Part shown: piece by piece, positions 1 through 7,000 of the stretch | Numbering within the stretch: the stretch's first letter is position 1 | How the letters are laid out: every line of letters starts with the position of its first letter | NCBI GenBank assembly: GCA_937921505.1 | Contig: CAKZUB010000010.1 | Coordinates: forward strand, 137,357-201,356 | From: an uncultured Clostridia bacterium | GTDB taxonomy: Bacteria > Bacillota > Clostridia > Lachnospirales > Cellulosilyticaceae | Length of the DNA stretch: 64,000 bases | Reading direction: 5' to 3' | Translations under genes and position numbers: made by a program | Notes under the pieces: model-generated | What the model was told of the DNA's origin: nothing | Seen by the model: the letters and a program-made list of their open reading frames with translations, nothing else | Databases searched by the model: none

Positions 1-1
1 T

Positions 2-1126
2 TGGGTCAAAAATAGTCTAGTTATAGCTGTTTTTTGGATGCTGTCTCTTGGAAGTGAAGCCATTATGATGGCACTTATAACAAGATTATATCGTTTAGAG
101 AGCCATATGAGTTTATTAGAACCTAGTTATATAAAACTTCTATTTATTATATTAGTCAAAGGTTTACTCATAAGTATTATTTTAGTTTATAGAAAATTAA
201 AGATATCTATAGACAATAACCAACGTGATGTTATTTACATATTACTGCCTTTAGCTGCTAATAGCCTAGTACTGCTTTTTATTTTTGGGTATGCACCACT
301 GATGGATATTAATACACAGCACTATTATTCTATGATATTAAGTATTACATTACTTGTTATTTCAGCCAATGCATCACTCATTATAATCATAAGAAAGATG
401 ACTAAGGATTATCAGATTAAATTAGTTTATAAAAGTTATGAAGATAAAAAGGAAGCTGAGTACAGCTATTATATGCAACTAGAAAAGGAGCATGAAGAGG
501 TTAGACAGCTTTATCATGATATGAATAATCATATCGCATGCATCAAAGGACTGGCACAACACCAAGAACAGCTAAAACAATATATACAAGCGCTTGAGGA
601 AGAAATCCCTACTATTAAACAAATCTTTCAAACAGGCAATAAAGTAGTAGATACTCTGCTTAGACAAAAAAGCATTCTATGTGAGAAAGAGCATATTGAT
701 CTACAAGTTTCTTTAGACTTAACGAGATGCAGTTTTATAGCAGCTAAAGATTTATGCAGTATTTTTGCCAATGCCTTAGATAATGCCATAGAAGCTTGTC
801 AAAATATAAAAACTGAAAATAAAATTAAATATATACATATAGAAAGTTCTAAGATCAAACGTTTTCTAGTCATTAAAATAAAAAATGCTAAAGAGCATCC
901 CGTTAAGCTAAAAGATGGAAAGATTATGACCCATAAAAAAGATGAAGTGCTGCATGGAATAGGGCTAAAAAATATACGAAGATGTGTAGAAAAATACGAA
1001 TCAGAATTAGTTCTTCAACATACAGAAAATGAATTTTATTTAAAAATAGTGATACCCTTAAACGCACCTGGTGACATCTTAGACAATAAAAACGACATCT
1101 TAAACAATAATTGTATAAAAGTGTAG
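2..1126 (+). CDS. AgrC-like sensor histidine kinase, 5'-partial
   Basis: Membrane sensor kinase of the GHKL/AgrC type, expected to sense the cyclic peptide made by the downstream AgrB/AgrD pair. The reading frame is open to the window edge, so the gene starts outside the window; the ATG at 38 is probably internal. Several hydrophobic segments precede a coiled-coil linker. The phosphoacceptor region reads LYHDMNNHI (His codon about 515-517), the ATP-binding N-box reads NALDNAIEA and the G-box reads GIGLKN. AgrC proteins lack the usual HisKA box, which matches what is seen. The agrB ribosome site begins just after this stop, so the genes are co-transcribed. The cognate LytTR-type response regulator is not in the window and may lie upstream. 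Confidence 0.85.
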   Translation, partial: WVKNSLVIAVFWMLSLGSEAIMMALITRLYRLESHMSLLEPSYIKLLFIILVKGLLISIILVYRKLKISIDNNQRDVIYILLPLAANSLVLLFIFGYAPLMDINTQHYYSMILSITLLVISANASLIIIIRKMTKDYQIKLVYKSYEDKKEAEYSYYMQLEKEHEEVRQLYHDMNNHIACIKGLAQHQEQLKQYIQALEEEIPTIKQIFQTGNKVVDTLLRQKSILCEKEHIDLQVSLDLTRCSFIAAKDLCSIFANALDNAIEACQNIKTENKIKYIHIESSKIKRFLVIKIKNAKEHPVKLKDGKIMTHKKDEVLHGIGLKNIRRCVEKYESELVLQHTENEFYLKIVIPLNAPGDILDNKNDILNNNCIKV

Positions 1127-1164
1127 AAAAAGATGCTAAGTTTGAGACAGAGGAGAGAAAACAA

Positions 1165-1764
1165 ATGATAAAATACTGTTCACAGACGATGGCAAAAGCA
1201 CTTGTCCGAAATGGGCTCATCGATGAAGAAAAAGAATACGGATTATATGCCTATGGGTTTGAGACATTTATAGCTTCATTAATAAATATAGGAGCTATTT
1301 TAGCTATTGGTTTTATATGTGATAGGCTTATACATACTTTATTATTCTTAATAACTTATAGCAGCATAAGGCAATTTTCAGGAGGATATCATGCCAAAAA
1401 CCATATAGGGTGTTTTATGACTTTTATAGGGATCTATGGATCTACGTTGGCGATGATAAACTCTATAGATTTTATGAAGAGTAAGGTAATCTTGATTATC
1501 TTTTTGAGCCTAAGTATTTTTATTATCGGTCGATTCTCACCTCTAGAGCATTATAATAATCCTCTTAATAACATAGAGAAGATAAGATATAAGCACATAG
1601 CTAGGAGATTAAGTATAAGTTTGGGACTAATAGCACTAATAGGCTTATTTCATCCTTACTTATATGAGTACAGCTTATATATAATATTTTCTCTAGGATG
1701 GATAGCTATAATGCTTATGATGGGATACGAAAGGGGGAGAGGGAAATTAAAAGGTACGCTTTAA
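1165..1764 (+). CDS. agrB: AgrB-like autoinducer-processing peptidase
   Basis: Integral-membrane cysteine endopeptidase that cleaves and cyclises the AgrD precursor. I chose ATG 1165 because AGGAGAG precedes it; the longer frame from a TTG at 1111 has no ribosome site and overlaps the kinase. With this start the protein has 199 residues. The AgrB catalytic signature is intact: His76 and Cys83 in GGYHAKNHIGC, the seven-residue separation known from staphylococcal AgrB. Four to six hydrophobic helices follow. It lies between the kinase and agrD, giving the order C-B-D. The fold and catalytic pair make the family call strong; the peptide substrate is inferred from position. Confidence 0.9.
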   Translation: MIKYCSQTMAKALVRNGLIDEEKEYGLYAYGFETFIASLINIGAILAIGFICDRLIHTLLFLITYSSIRQFSGGYHAKNHIGCFMTFIGIYGSTLAMINSIDFMKSKVILIIFLSLSIFIIGRFSPLEHYNNPLNNIEKIRYKHIARRLSISLGLIALIGLFHPYLYEYSLYIIFSLGWIAIMLMMGYERGRGKLKGTL

Positions 1765-1769
1765 ATTTC

Positions 1770-1892
1770 ATGAAATATGCAGGCAAGTTAGCCATCTTAA
1801 CAGTTTTTCTTAGTGCAAATACAGCCTGCAATTGGTTTGCTTATCAAGGGGAAGTGCCAAAAGAGTTAAATCAGTTTAAAAGAGTTAAGTAA
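1770..1892 (+). CDS. agrD: AgrD-like cyclic-lactone autoinducer precursor
   Basis: A 40-residue peptide starting at ATG 1770, six bases after the agrB stop. It has the three AgrD parts: a basic amphipathic leader (MKYAGKLAILTVFLSANTA), a core beginning at Cys20 (CNWFA), and an acidic tail (YQGEVPKELNQF) resembling the YQPEVP-type tail of clostridial AgrD. By analogy with the C. perfringens CLWFT ring I predict a five-residue thiolactone Cys20-Asn-Trp-Phe-Ala24. The frame is open further upstream (ATG at 1698), but that region is inside agrB. The ribosome site is weak (AAAAGG about 15 bases upstream), so translation may be coupled to agrB. Confidence 0.85.
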   Translation: MKYAGKLAILTVFLSANTACNWFAYQGEVPKELNQFKRVK

Positions 1893-1940
1893 ATAAAATA
1901 GTAATAAGAAATAATCTAATAAAAAAGAGAGGTATTGCAG

Positions 1941-2771
1941 ATGAAAAAATTAAGTAAGATCTTTAGTATCACTATGGTATCAATATTGTTATTATCTAGT
2001 TTTCAAACTAGCGTAATCGCTAAATCAACCCCAGAAGAAATCGAGTTAAAAGACTTGAGGAAACAGAGTAAAGTTATAGACATTAATTCATATGAAGATG
2101 AAATGAGAAGATCAAAATCGGCTAAAGAACAGCTTGAAACATCTAAGAAATATCAAAAGTATGCAGTTTCTACAGAAATAGTGTACCTTGATAAAGCAGG
2201 AAATATTTTAACTGATAATATTCAAGCAGCTTCAACTCCGGGATCTACTAGGATTAGTTCATATACGTATTATGGTGCTTCAACTACCTATGATACTAAA
2301 TCATCTTCAACCTTATCAGGTTTTTCTCAACTTACACTAGATATAGGAATGTCATGGTCACATCCTGCTATTGGAGTACTTTATACAATGATAGGTAGGA
2401 TAATCTCACAAGATGAATTTAATTCCTATACAGGTATTATTGCAAGAACATTATATGATTATAAGATTCAAGAAAAAATTGTAGAAGTTTATAAATTAGA
2501 TACTATGACCTCACAGTATAAATGGGAGCCTATGGTTTTATCATCAATGAGGTCAACAGGGGCGCAATCTAATCTAGTATATTATTATAAGCAACAGAGA
2601 CAAAATCCATCTAATCTAGATTTAGGAATTGTAAAATATGAAACTGGGAATTATTTTTATCAAGAAGATAGATTAATTAGTATTGCTAAAAGTGCAACTT
2701 ATCCTATATCATATCCTTATACAACAGGAGCTACTACATCTTATAACAATGATTACATATTTAGATATTAA
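1941..2771 (+). CDS. secreted protein of unknown function
   Basis: No family recognised. ATG 1941 follows AGAGAGG at a normal distance; an in-frame TTG six bases earlier is less likely. The 276-residue product begins with a clear signal peptide (KK, then a hydrophobic run ending near VIAKS). The mature part is rich in Ser, Thr and Tyr, has no cysteine and no obvious repeats, and ends in an aromatic stretch (NDYIFRY). It lies 48 bases after agrD in the same direction with no terminator between, so it may be co-transcribed with the agr genes or be one of their targets; that is inference from position. Confidence 0.75.
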   Translation: MKKLSKIFSITMVSILLLSSFQTSVIAKSTPEEIELKDLRKQSKVIDINSYEDEMRRSKSAKEQLETSKKYQKYAVSTEIVYLDKAGNILTDNIQAASTPGSTRISSYTYYGASTTYDTKSSSTLSGFSQLTLDIGMSWSHPAIGVLYTMIGRIISQDEFNSYTGIIARTLYDYKIQEKIVEVYKLDTMTSQYKWEPMVLSSMRSTGAQSNLVYYYKQQRQNPSNLDLGIVKYETGNYFYQEDRLISIAKSATYPISYPYTTGATTSYNNDYIFRY

Positions 2772-2783
2772 GTGGAGATTGAC

Positions 2784-2999
2784 ATGATTATTATTATTTT
2801 AATATTTTCATATCTTGAATATCTGGCAATAAGATTTATACTGCTTAAATATACTAAAATAGAATTAGACATCTTCCCAGATAGATACTATGATAATCCT
2901 AAAAAAACTTGGCTTGGAGCAGGAATTTTTATCGCCTCCTTTTTAATTACAGGATTAGTAGTGGGGATGATATTTGGAGTAGATAAATTAAATTTTTAA
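2784..2999 (+). CDS. small two-helix membrane protein
   Basis: A 71-residue protein with a hydrophobic segment at each end and a charged middle (DIFPDRYYDNPKKTW). ATG 2784 is preferred over GTG 2772, because the GTG overlaps the GTGGAG ribosome site. It follows the secreted protein by 12 bases and precedes a hairpin with a T-run, so it ends the agr-linked transcription unit. Function unknown; an accessory or immunity role beside the secreted protein is possible but unsupported. Confidence 0.7.
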   Translation: MIIIILIFSYLEYLAIRFILLKYTKIELDIFPDRYYDNPKKTWLGAGIFIASFLITGLVVGMIFGVDKLNF

Positions 3000-3007
3000 G
3001 ATTAGTT

Positions 3008-3048
3008 AAAGGGGTTGTTGCACTAAAGTAGAGCACAGCCTCTTTTTC
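3008..3048 (+). terminator. rho-independent terminator after the agr-linked unit
   Basis: AAAGGGGTTGTTGC pairs with GCACAGCCTCTTT across an 11-base loop, with two G-T pairs and one bulge, followed by five T residues. Confidence 0.6.
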
Positions 3049-3071
3049 GTATGAGCACATTATTGTAGTTA

Positions 3072-3100
3072 TCATACTATCTCTACAAAGGATAGTATGA
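3072..3100. promoter_or_regulatory. 10-bp perfect inverted repeat upstream of the 3120 gene
   Basis: TCATACTATC and GATAGTATGA are separated by nine bases and end 19 bases before the next start codon. There is no T-run after it, so an operator or a leader hairpin is likelier than a terminator. Confidence 0.45.
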
Positions 3101-3119
3101 ATAAATTTAGGAGCAAATT

Positions 3120-3506
3120 ATGAAAAAAACTATAGTTATAGTTACAGGTACAATAGTTCTTTTAGCAGCTGTGATAGGTATCTTTAATTTCAATAATATA
3201 GATTTAAAATTTACTATATTAAACAACAAACAATGGGATAAAAACCTATTATTAGATTTAGTTTATAGTGCATCACATAAACGAGAAGTTTATAGTTATA
3301 CTTTTTCAGAGGATGCTATAAAAACTAGTGAAAAACAATACTTTCCTGCCATTAATGGTTACTTACCTAAAGAGATTTTTGAGGAATTTGGATATACAGA
3401 GGAAGAAATTCAAAATTATGGACAAGTTGCATTGTATTGCAAAGAATTAAAATATAAAATCTTAGTTTTAGATGGTTGGCGAGCTGTAGAGGATAATATA
3501 TATTAA
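3120..3506 (+). CDS. membrane-anchored or exported small protein, unknown
   Basis: A 128-residue protein starting at ATG 3120 with GGAG nine bases upstream. Residues 4-26 form one hydrophobic segment, so it is exported or anchored by its N-terminus. The rest is a soluble domain ending LDGWRAVEDNIY. No family recognised. It stands alone between the inverted repeat at 3072-3100 and a bidirectional hairpin at 3513-3560. Confidence 0.65.
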   Translation: MKKTIVIVTGTIVLLAAVIGIFNFNNIDLKFTILNNKQWDKNLLLDLVYSASHKREVYSYTFSEDAIKTSEKQYFPAINGYLPKEIFEEFGYTEEEIQNYGQVALYCKELKYKILVLDGWRAVEDNIY

Positions 3507-3512
3507 AACGTA

Positions 3513-3565
3513 GAAAAGCCATAGCATAGAGGAATGATCTCGTGTGCTGTGGCCTTTCTTATTTA
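3513..3565. terminator. bidirectional terminator between convergent genes
   Basis: GAAAAGCCATAGCA pairs with TGCTGTGGCCTTTC with one mismatch and one wobble. T-rich tracts follow in both directions, so it can end both the 3120 gene and the minus-strand regulator. Confidence 0.65.
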
Positions 3566-3567
3566 TT

Positions 3568-4209
3568 TTAGACCTGCCTAATTGTCTCGAGATAGTTATA
3601 CAAGGTAAACTTCGAAATATTAAGGAAGTCACACACTCTGTCTCCTGACTTAGTAATAAGAAAAGCCCCTTTGCTATCTAAGAACTTAATAATTTCAATT
3701 TTCTCTTCCTTGCTAAGCTGAGCCAAAGGTTTGTCAAACATATTTTCACACTGTATAAGGAGATTATCCATAAGCTGATTCACATCTGTAGTAAAGAGTT
3801 CACTAGAAGATGGGGTAGGACAAGAATAGTTGTTAAATTGTTTAAGAAACTCTTCGCACTTTAAAGAATCAGTTATATCCATATTAATACAAACAGAGCC
3901 AATATTATTACCTTCGTCATCTTTAAGAAACATAGAGGAACCTCTAATAATCTTACCATTTCGTGTATGAATAACCTTATTATAAATATGGGTATCGCTG
4001 ATCGTATTACTCATCACCTCAAGTCCCCAGTTGCCTCCGCAGTCGCCGACTTTCCTGCCTGTCACATGACCATTTCTTATATCTGCAATCGTATGTTCAT
4101 ACTCTTTGGTATTATCATGTAAAACAATTTCACAGTTGCTGCCAAGATGATTTTCGAGTAGATCTAATAGATTGGTGAATAGTTCTAAATTATCATAAAT
4201 AGTTTTCAT
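3568..4209 (-). CDS. YheO/DauR-type transcriptional regulator (PAS-like plus HTH)
   Basis: Cytoplasmic DNA-binding regulator of the YheO-like family. Residues 1-115 match the YheO PAS-like domain (EIVLHD near the start, SMFLKDDEG and GSVCINMDIT further on). The C-terminal 60 residues form the HTH domain typical of this family (GDRVCDFLNISKFTLYNYL). Length 213 is normal. It is transcribed away from the KDPG aldolase/KDG kinase operon across a 354-base region that holds a palindromic operator candidate, so it may control that operon. Known relatives act on D-amino acid or other catabolic genes; the effector here is unknown. Confidence 0.8.
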   Translation of the reverse strand: MKTIYDNLELFTNLLDLLENHLGSNCEIVLHDNTKEYEHTIADIRNGHVTGRKVGDCGGNWGLEVMSNTISDTHIYNKVIHTRNGKIIRGSSMFLKDDEGNNIGSVCINMDITDSLKCEEFLKQFNNYSCPTPSSSELFTTDVNQLMDNLLIQCENMFDKPLAQLSKEEKIEIIKFLDSKGAFLITKSGDRVCDFLNISKFTLYNYLETIRQV

Positions 4210-4563
4210 ATGTATCTCCTTTTGTATAAGTTAAAAGCTAGATGGTTATAGTATATCAAAAAACTATCAATAAAAGATAGAGTGATAAAAAAGATTTATA
4301 AAAAACCAAAAATATTTTCAGTAGTAAACTGCTATAATGTATGGTATAACATACGTTATGAAAAAGAATTATAAAAAACAGGGTTAAATATAAAAAAAAA
4401 GCATAAAAAAGCTATACATCTAAAAAAAAATGATATATAATATAAAAATAAGTAAGAAATATAAGTAAGAAATATAAGTTCCTTAAAACAAGGAAAAATA
4501 GAAAATAAGGAAGTAGGAAGTAAGAAGCAAGAAATAAGAAACTATAATATAGGAGGTACAAAT
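4210..4563. other. divergent intergenic region upstream of the KDPG operon
   Basis: Very AT-rich. It holds a TATAAT box and a palindrome (4333-4354), then a purine-rich leader. The leader contains a 13-base unit ATAAGTAAGAAAT repeated twice (4448-4473) plus a partial third copy, and a short hairpin TTCCTT/AAGGAA (4479-4495). No small gene is supported. Confidence 0.7.
4333..4354 (+). promoter_or_regulatory. -10 box and overlapping palindromic operator of the KDPG operon
   Basis: TATAAT at 4333-4338 is followed directly by GTATGGTATAACATAC (4339-4354), an imperfect palindrome with GTATG/CATAC arms. No good -35 box lies at normal spacing. The placement over the start point suits a repressor such as a GntR/LacI or YheO-type protein. 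Confidence 0.5.
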
Positions 4564-5529
4564 ATGCAGCAGATCTTAAGTAAATTAGAAGCATTTGGAA
4601 TTGTTCCGGTTATTAAAATTGACAGGGTAGAAGATGCATTGCCGCTTGCAAAGGCTTTATGTGAGGGCGGTCTTCCGGTAGCAGAGATTACTTTTAGAAC
4701 GGCATGTGCTAAAGAAGCTATTAAAATCATTACCACTCATCTGCCAGAAATGTTAGTTGGAGCAGGTACTGTACTTACAACTGAACAAGTGGACCAAGCA
4801 GTAGAGGCGGGAGCCAGCTTTATAGTAAGTCCTGGACTTAATCCTAAAGTGGTTAAATACTGCGTGGATAAAGGCATACCTATTACACCAGGATGTACCA
4901 ATCCTTCTGATATAGAACAAGCTATTGAACTTGGATTAGAACTTGTTAAGTTCTTTCCAGCGGAAGCTGCGGGTGGGATTAAAATGATTAAGGCGATGGC
5001 AGCACCTTATACAACTATGAAGTTTATGCCTACTGGAGGTGTAAGTGCTAAAAATCTTAATGAGTACTTATCCTTTGATAAAGTCATCGCATGTGGCGGA
5101 AGCTGGATGGTAGATGCAAGCCTTATTAACAGTGGACAATTTGATAAAATTACAGAACTCACACGTGAAGCGGTATCACAAATGCTAGGCTTTGAACTTG
5201 CTCATATAGGCATTAATGCAACATCAGCAGATCAGGCAAAAACAGTAGCAGATGATATCGCAAGTTTATTTAATCAGCCTGTTAAAGATGGCAATAGTTC
5301 ACTCTTTGTAGGTGCTGGAGTTGAGGTGCTTAAGGCTCCTTATTTAGGTGCAAATGGGCATGTAGCCTATAAAACAAATTACTTAAATAGAGCTATCAAC
5401 TATTTAAAAGCTAGAAACGTAGAGTTTGATGAAGACTCAGCTAAGTATGATGATAAAGGTAATATGGTTGCCATTTATATAAAAGGTGATAAAGGTGGTT
5501 TTGCATTCCACTTACTACAAAAAAAATAG
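4564..5529 (+). CDS. eda: KDPG/KHG aldolase with C-terminal VOC-like domain
   Basis: Class I aldolase that splits 2-keto-3-deoxy-6-phosphogluconate to pyruvate and glyceraldehyde 3-phosphate. Residues 1-208 are a complete Eda domain: Glu41 and Arg45 in AEITFRT, and the Schiff-base Lys129 in ELVKFFPAEAAGG. Ordinary Eda proteins end near residue 210; this one has about 110 more residues starting at FELAHIGIN, which look like one glyoxalase/VOC fold unit (AHIGIN, AYKTNYLNRAINYLKARNVEF, AIYIKGDKGGFAFHLLQ). The start follows AGGAGG. The KDG kinase begins about 10 bases after the stop, so the two genes form a uronate/pectin-type degradation operon. Confidence 0.9.
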   Translation: MQQILSKLEAFGIVPVIKIDRVEDALPLAKALCEGGLPVAEITFRTACAKEAIKIITTHLPEMLVGAGTVLTTEQVDQAVEAGASFIVSPGLNPKVVKYCVDKGIPITPGCTNPSDIEQAIELGLELVKFFPAEAAGGIKMIKAMAAPYTTMKFMPTGGVSAKNLNEYLSFDKVIACGGSWMVDASLINSGQFDKITELTREAVSQMLGFELAHIGINATSADQAKTVADDIASLFNQPVKDGNSSLFVGAGVEVLKAPYLGANGHVAYKTNYLNRAINYLKARNVEFDEDSAKYDDKGNMVAIYIKGDKGGFAFHLLQKK

Positions 5530-5540
5530 GAGGCTAAGTG

Positions 5541-6563
5541 ATGAGTAAAATAGTAACTTTCGGAGAAATAATGTTAAGACTTGTACCAAAAGGCTATTTG
5601 AGATTTACTCAAGTAGATAACTTTGAAGCAACTTATGGTGGCGGCGAAGCAAACGTTGCTGTATCACTTTCAAACTTTGGGTTAGATGCTAGATTTGTAA
5701 CTAAACTTCCAAAACACGATATAGGGCAAGCAGCAGTCAATGACCTTCGTAGATATGGTGTAGACACATCTAAAATCACTAGAGGCGGAGAAAGAGTAGG
5801 AATCTACTTTTTAGAAAAAGGAGCTTCTCAAAGAGCTTCATCTGTTATTTATGATAGAGCACATTCAGCTATTTCAGAGGCAACACCAGCTGATTTTAAC
5901 TGGGATGAAATTTTTGAAGATGCAACATGGTTCCATTTTACAGGTATCACACCAGCTCTTGGAGATAATGTAACAGCAATCTGTCTTGAAGCGTGTAAGG
6001 CAGCTCAGGCTAAAGGGATTACAGTAAGTTGTGATCTTAATTATAGAAAAAAATTATGGACAACCGAAAAGGCTGGTCAAGTGATGGCAACTCTTATGGC
6101 ATACGTGGATGTATGTATTGCCAATGAAGAAGATGCAGAAAAAGTATTTGGTATCAAAGCCGAGGGTACCGACGTCACAGGAGGCGCACTTAGCCATGAA
6201 GGTTATAAAGATGTAGCTAAAAAACTTGCAGATAAATTTGGCTTTAAACATGTAGGCATTACTTTAAGAGGATCAATATCAGCCAGCGACAATAAGTGGG
6301 CGGCGATGTTGTATGATGGCAGTGAATATTATTTCTCTAAAGAATATCTTGTGCATATTGTAGACCGTGTTGGCGGAGGAGACTCTTTTGCCGCAGGACT
6401 TATCTATAGTTTATCAAATAACTATAAAGCACAAGAGGCTATTGAATTTGCAGTAGCAGCGTCATGTCTAAAACATTCTATCGAAGGCGACTACAACCGC
6501 GTATCAGTTGAGGAAGTACATGCTCTTGCTGGTGGCGACGGTTCTGGACGCGTACAAAGATAA
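5541..6563 (+). CDS. kdgK: 2-keto-3-deoxygluconate kinase (PfkB family)
   Basis: Cytoplasmic ribokinase-family enzyme that phosphorylates KDG to KDPG for the aldolase upstream. The N-terminal PfkB region reads FGEIMLRL and YGGGEANVAVSLSNFG. The C-terminal signature DRVGGGDSFAAGL carries the catalytic Asp near residue 281. ATG 5541 is chosen over GTG 5538 from the spacing to AGGAGG. About 340 residues is usual. Pairing with Eda but no dehydratase or isomerase nearby means the upstream uronate steps lie elsewhere. A strong hairpin follows. Confidence 0.9.
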   Translation: MSKIVTFGEIMLRLVPKGYLRFTQVDNFEATYGGGEANVAVSLSNFGLDARFVTKLPKHDIGQAAVNDLRRYGVDTSKITRGGERVGIYFLEKGASQRASSVIYDRAHSAISEATPADFNWDEIFEDATWFHFTGITPALGDNVTAICLEACKAAQAKGITVSCDLNYRKKLWTTEKAGQVMATLMAYVDVCIANEEDAEKVFGIKAEGTDVTGGALSHEGYKDVAKKLADKFGFKHVGITLRGSISASDNKWAAMLYDGSEYYFSKEYLVHIVDRVGGGDSFAAGLIYSLSNNYKAQEAIEFAVAASCLKHSIEGDYNRVSVEEVHALAGGDGSGRVQR

Positions 6564-6611
6564 GTAATTAGCTAAACCCATAAATTTTAAGCAATATACC
6601 CCCCTAATTAA

Positions 6612-6658
6612 TACTAAAAAACGATTAAAGACCCTATTCTTTAGTCGTTTTTTTAGTA
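6612..6658 (+). terminator. terminator of the eda-kdgK operon
   Basis: ACTAAAAAACGATTAAAGA pairs almost fully with TCTTTAGTCGTTTTTTTAGT around a six-base loop, with the T-run inside the descending arm. Confidence 0.8.
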
Positions 6659-6820
6659 TCTAAAAATAATCATTAATAGTTATAATGTGAGTCTGTAAGA
6701 AGGAACACTAGATACTGTCACAAACTTTAAAAGATCAGCAGCTGGAGACCCTAATGTATCGTAGAAATCCGTGTATACGTATCATAAAACTATATTTTAA
6801 AAAATAATAAGATTTTTGAG

Positions 6821-6850
6821 TTGACTTAGACATAAAATAAAGAATATAAT
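6821..6850 (+). promoter_or_regulatory. sigma-A-type promoter of the exopolysaccharide operon
   Basis: TTGACT at 6821-6826 and TATAAT at 6845-6850, 18-base spacer. The transcript would carry a leader of roughly 140 bases. Confidence 0.65.
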
Positions 6851-7000
6851 AATCTATAAATAATAATTATCTAAAGATAATTAATACTTTAGAATAATTA
6901 ATGGTGCTTGAGAGAAAAACATGTCTTTTAAGGAGAGAGATGGCTTATAGGTGAAGTAGGTTGTTAGATCAATATAGACTGGAATAGGAGGAGCTATTAA

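Larger units (their letters stand above)
6564..7000. other. intergenic region with terminator, promoter and long leader
   Basis: After the terminator at 6612-6658, bases 6660-6820 show no gene or known element. A promoter follows at 6821-6850, then a leader of about 140 bases before the ribosome site of the 7001 gene. I looked for c-di-GMP riboswitch landmarks and did not find them. Confidence 0.6.

Noticed and set aside
1698..1769. A longer AgrD starting inside agrB
   Set aside because: The extra 24 residues are charged and overlap agrB; a 40-residue precursor matches the family.
6660..7000. A c-di-GMP riboswitch before the GGDEF-containing operon
   Set aside because: I looked for the conserved GEMM landmarks and did not find them; only a promoter and an unstructured-looking leader are seen.
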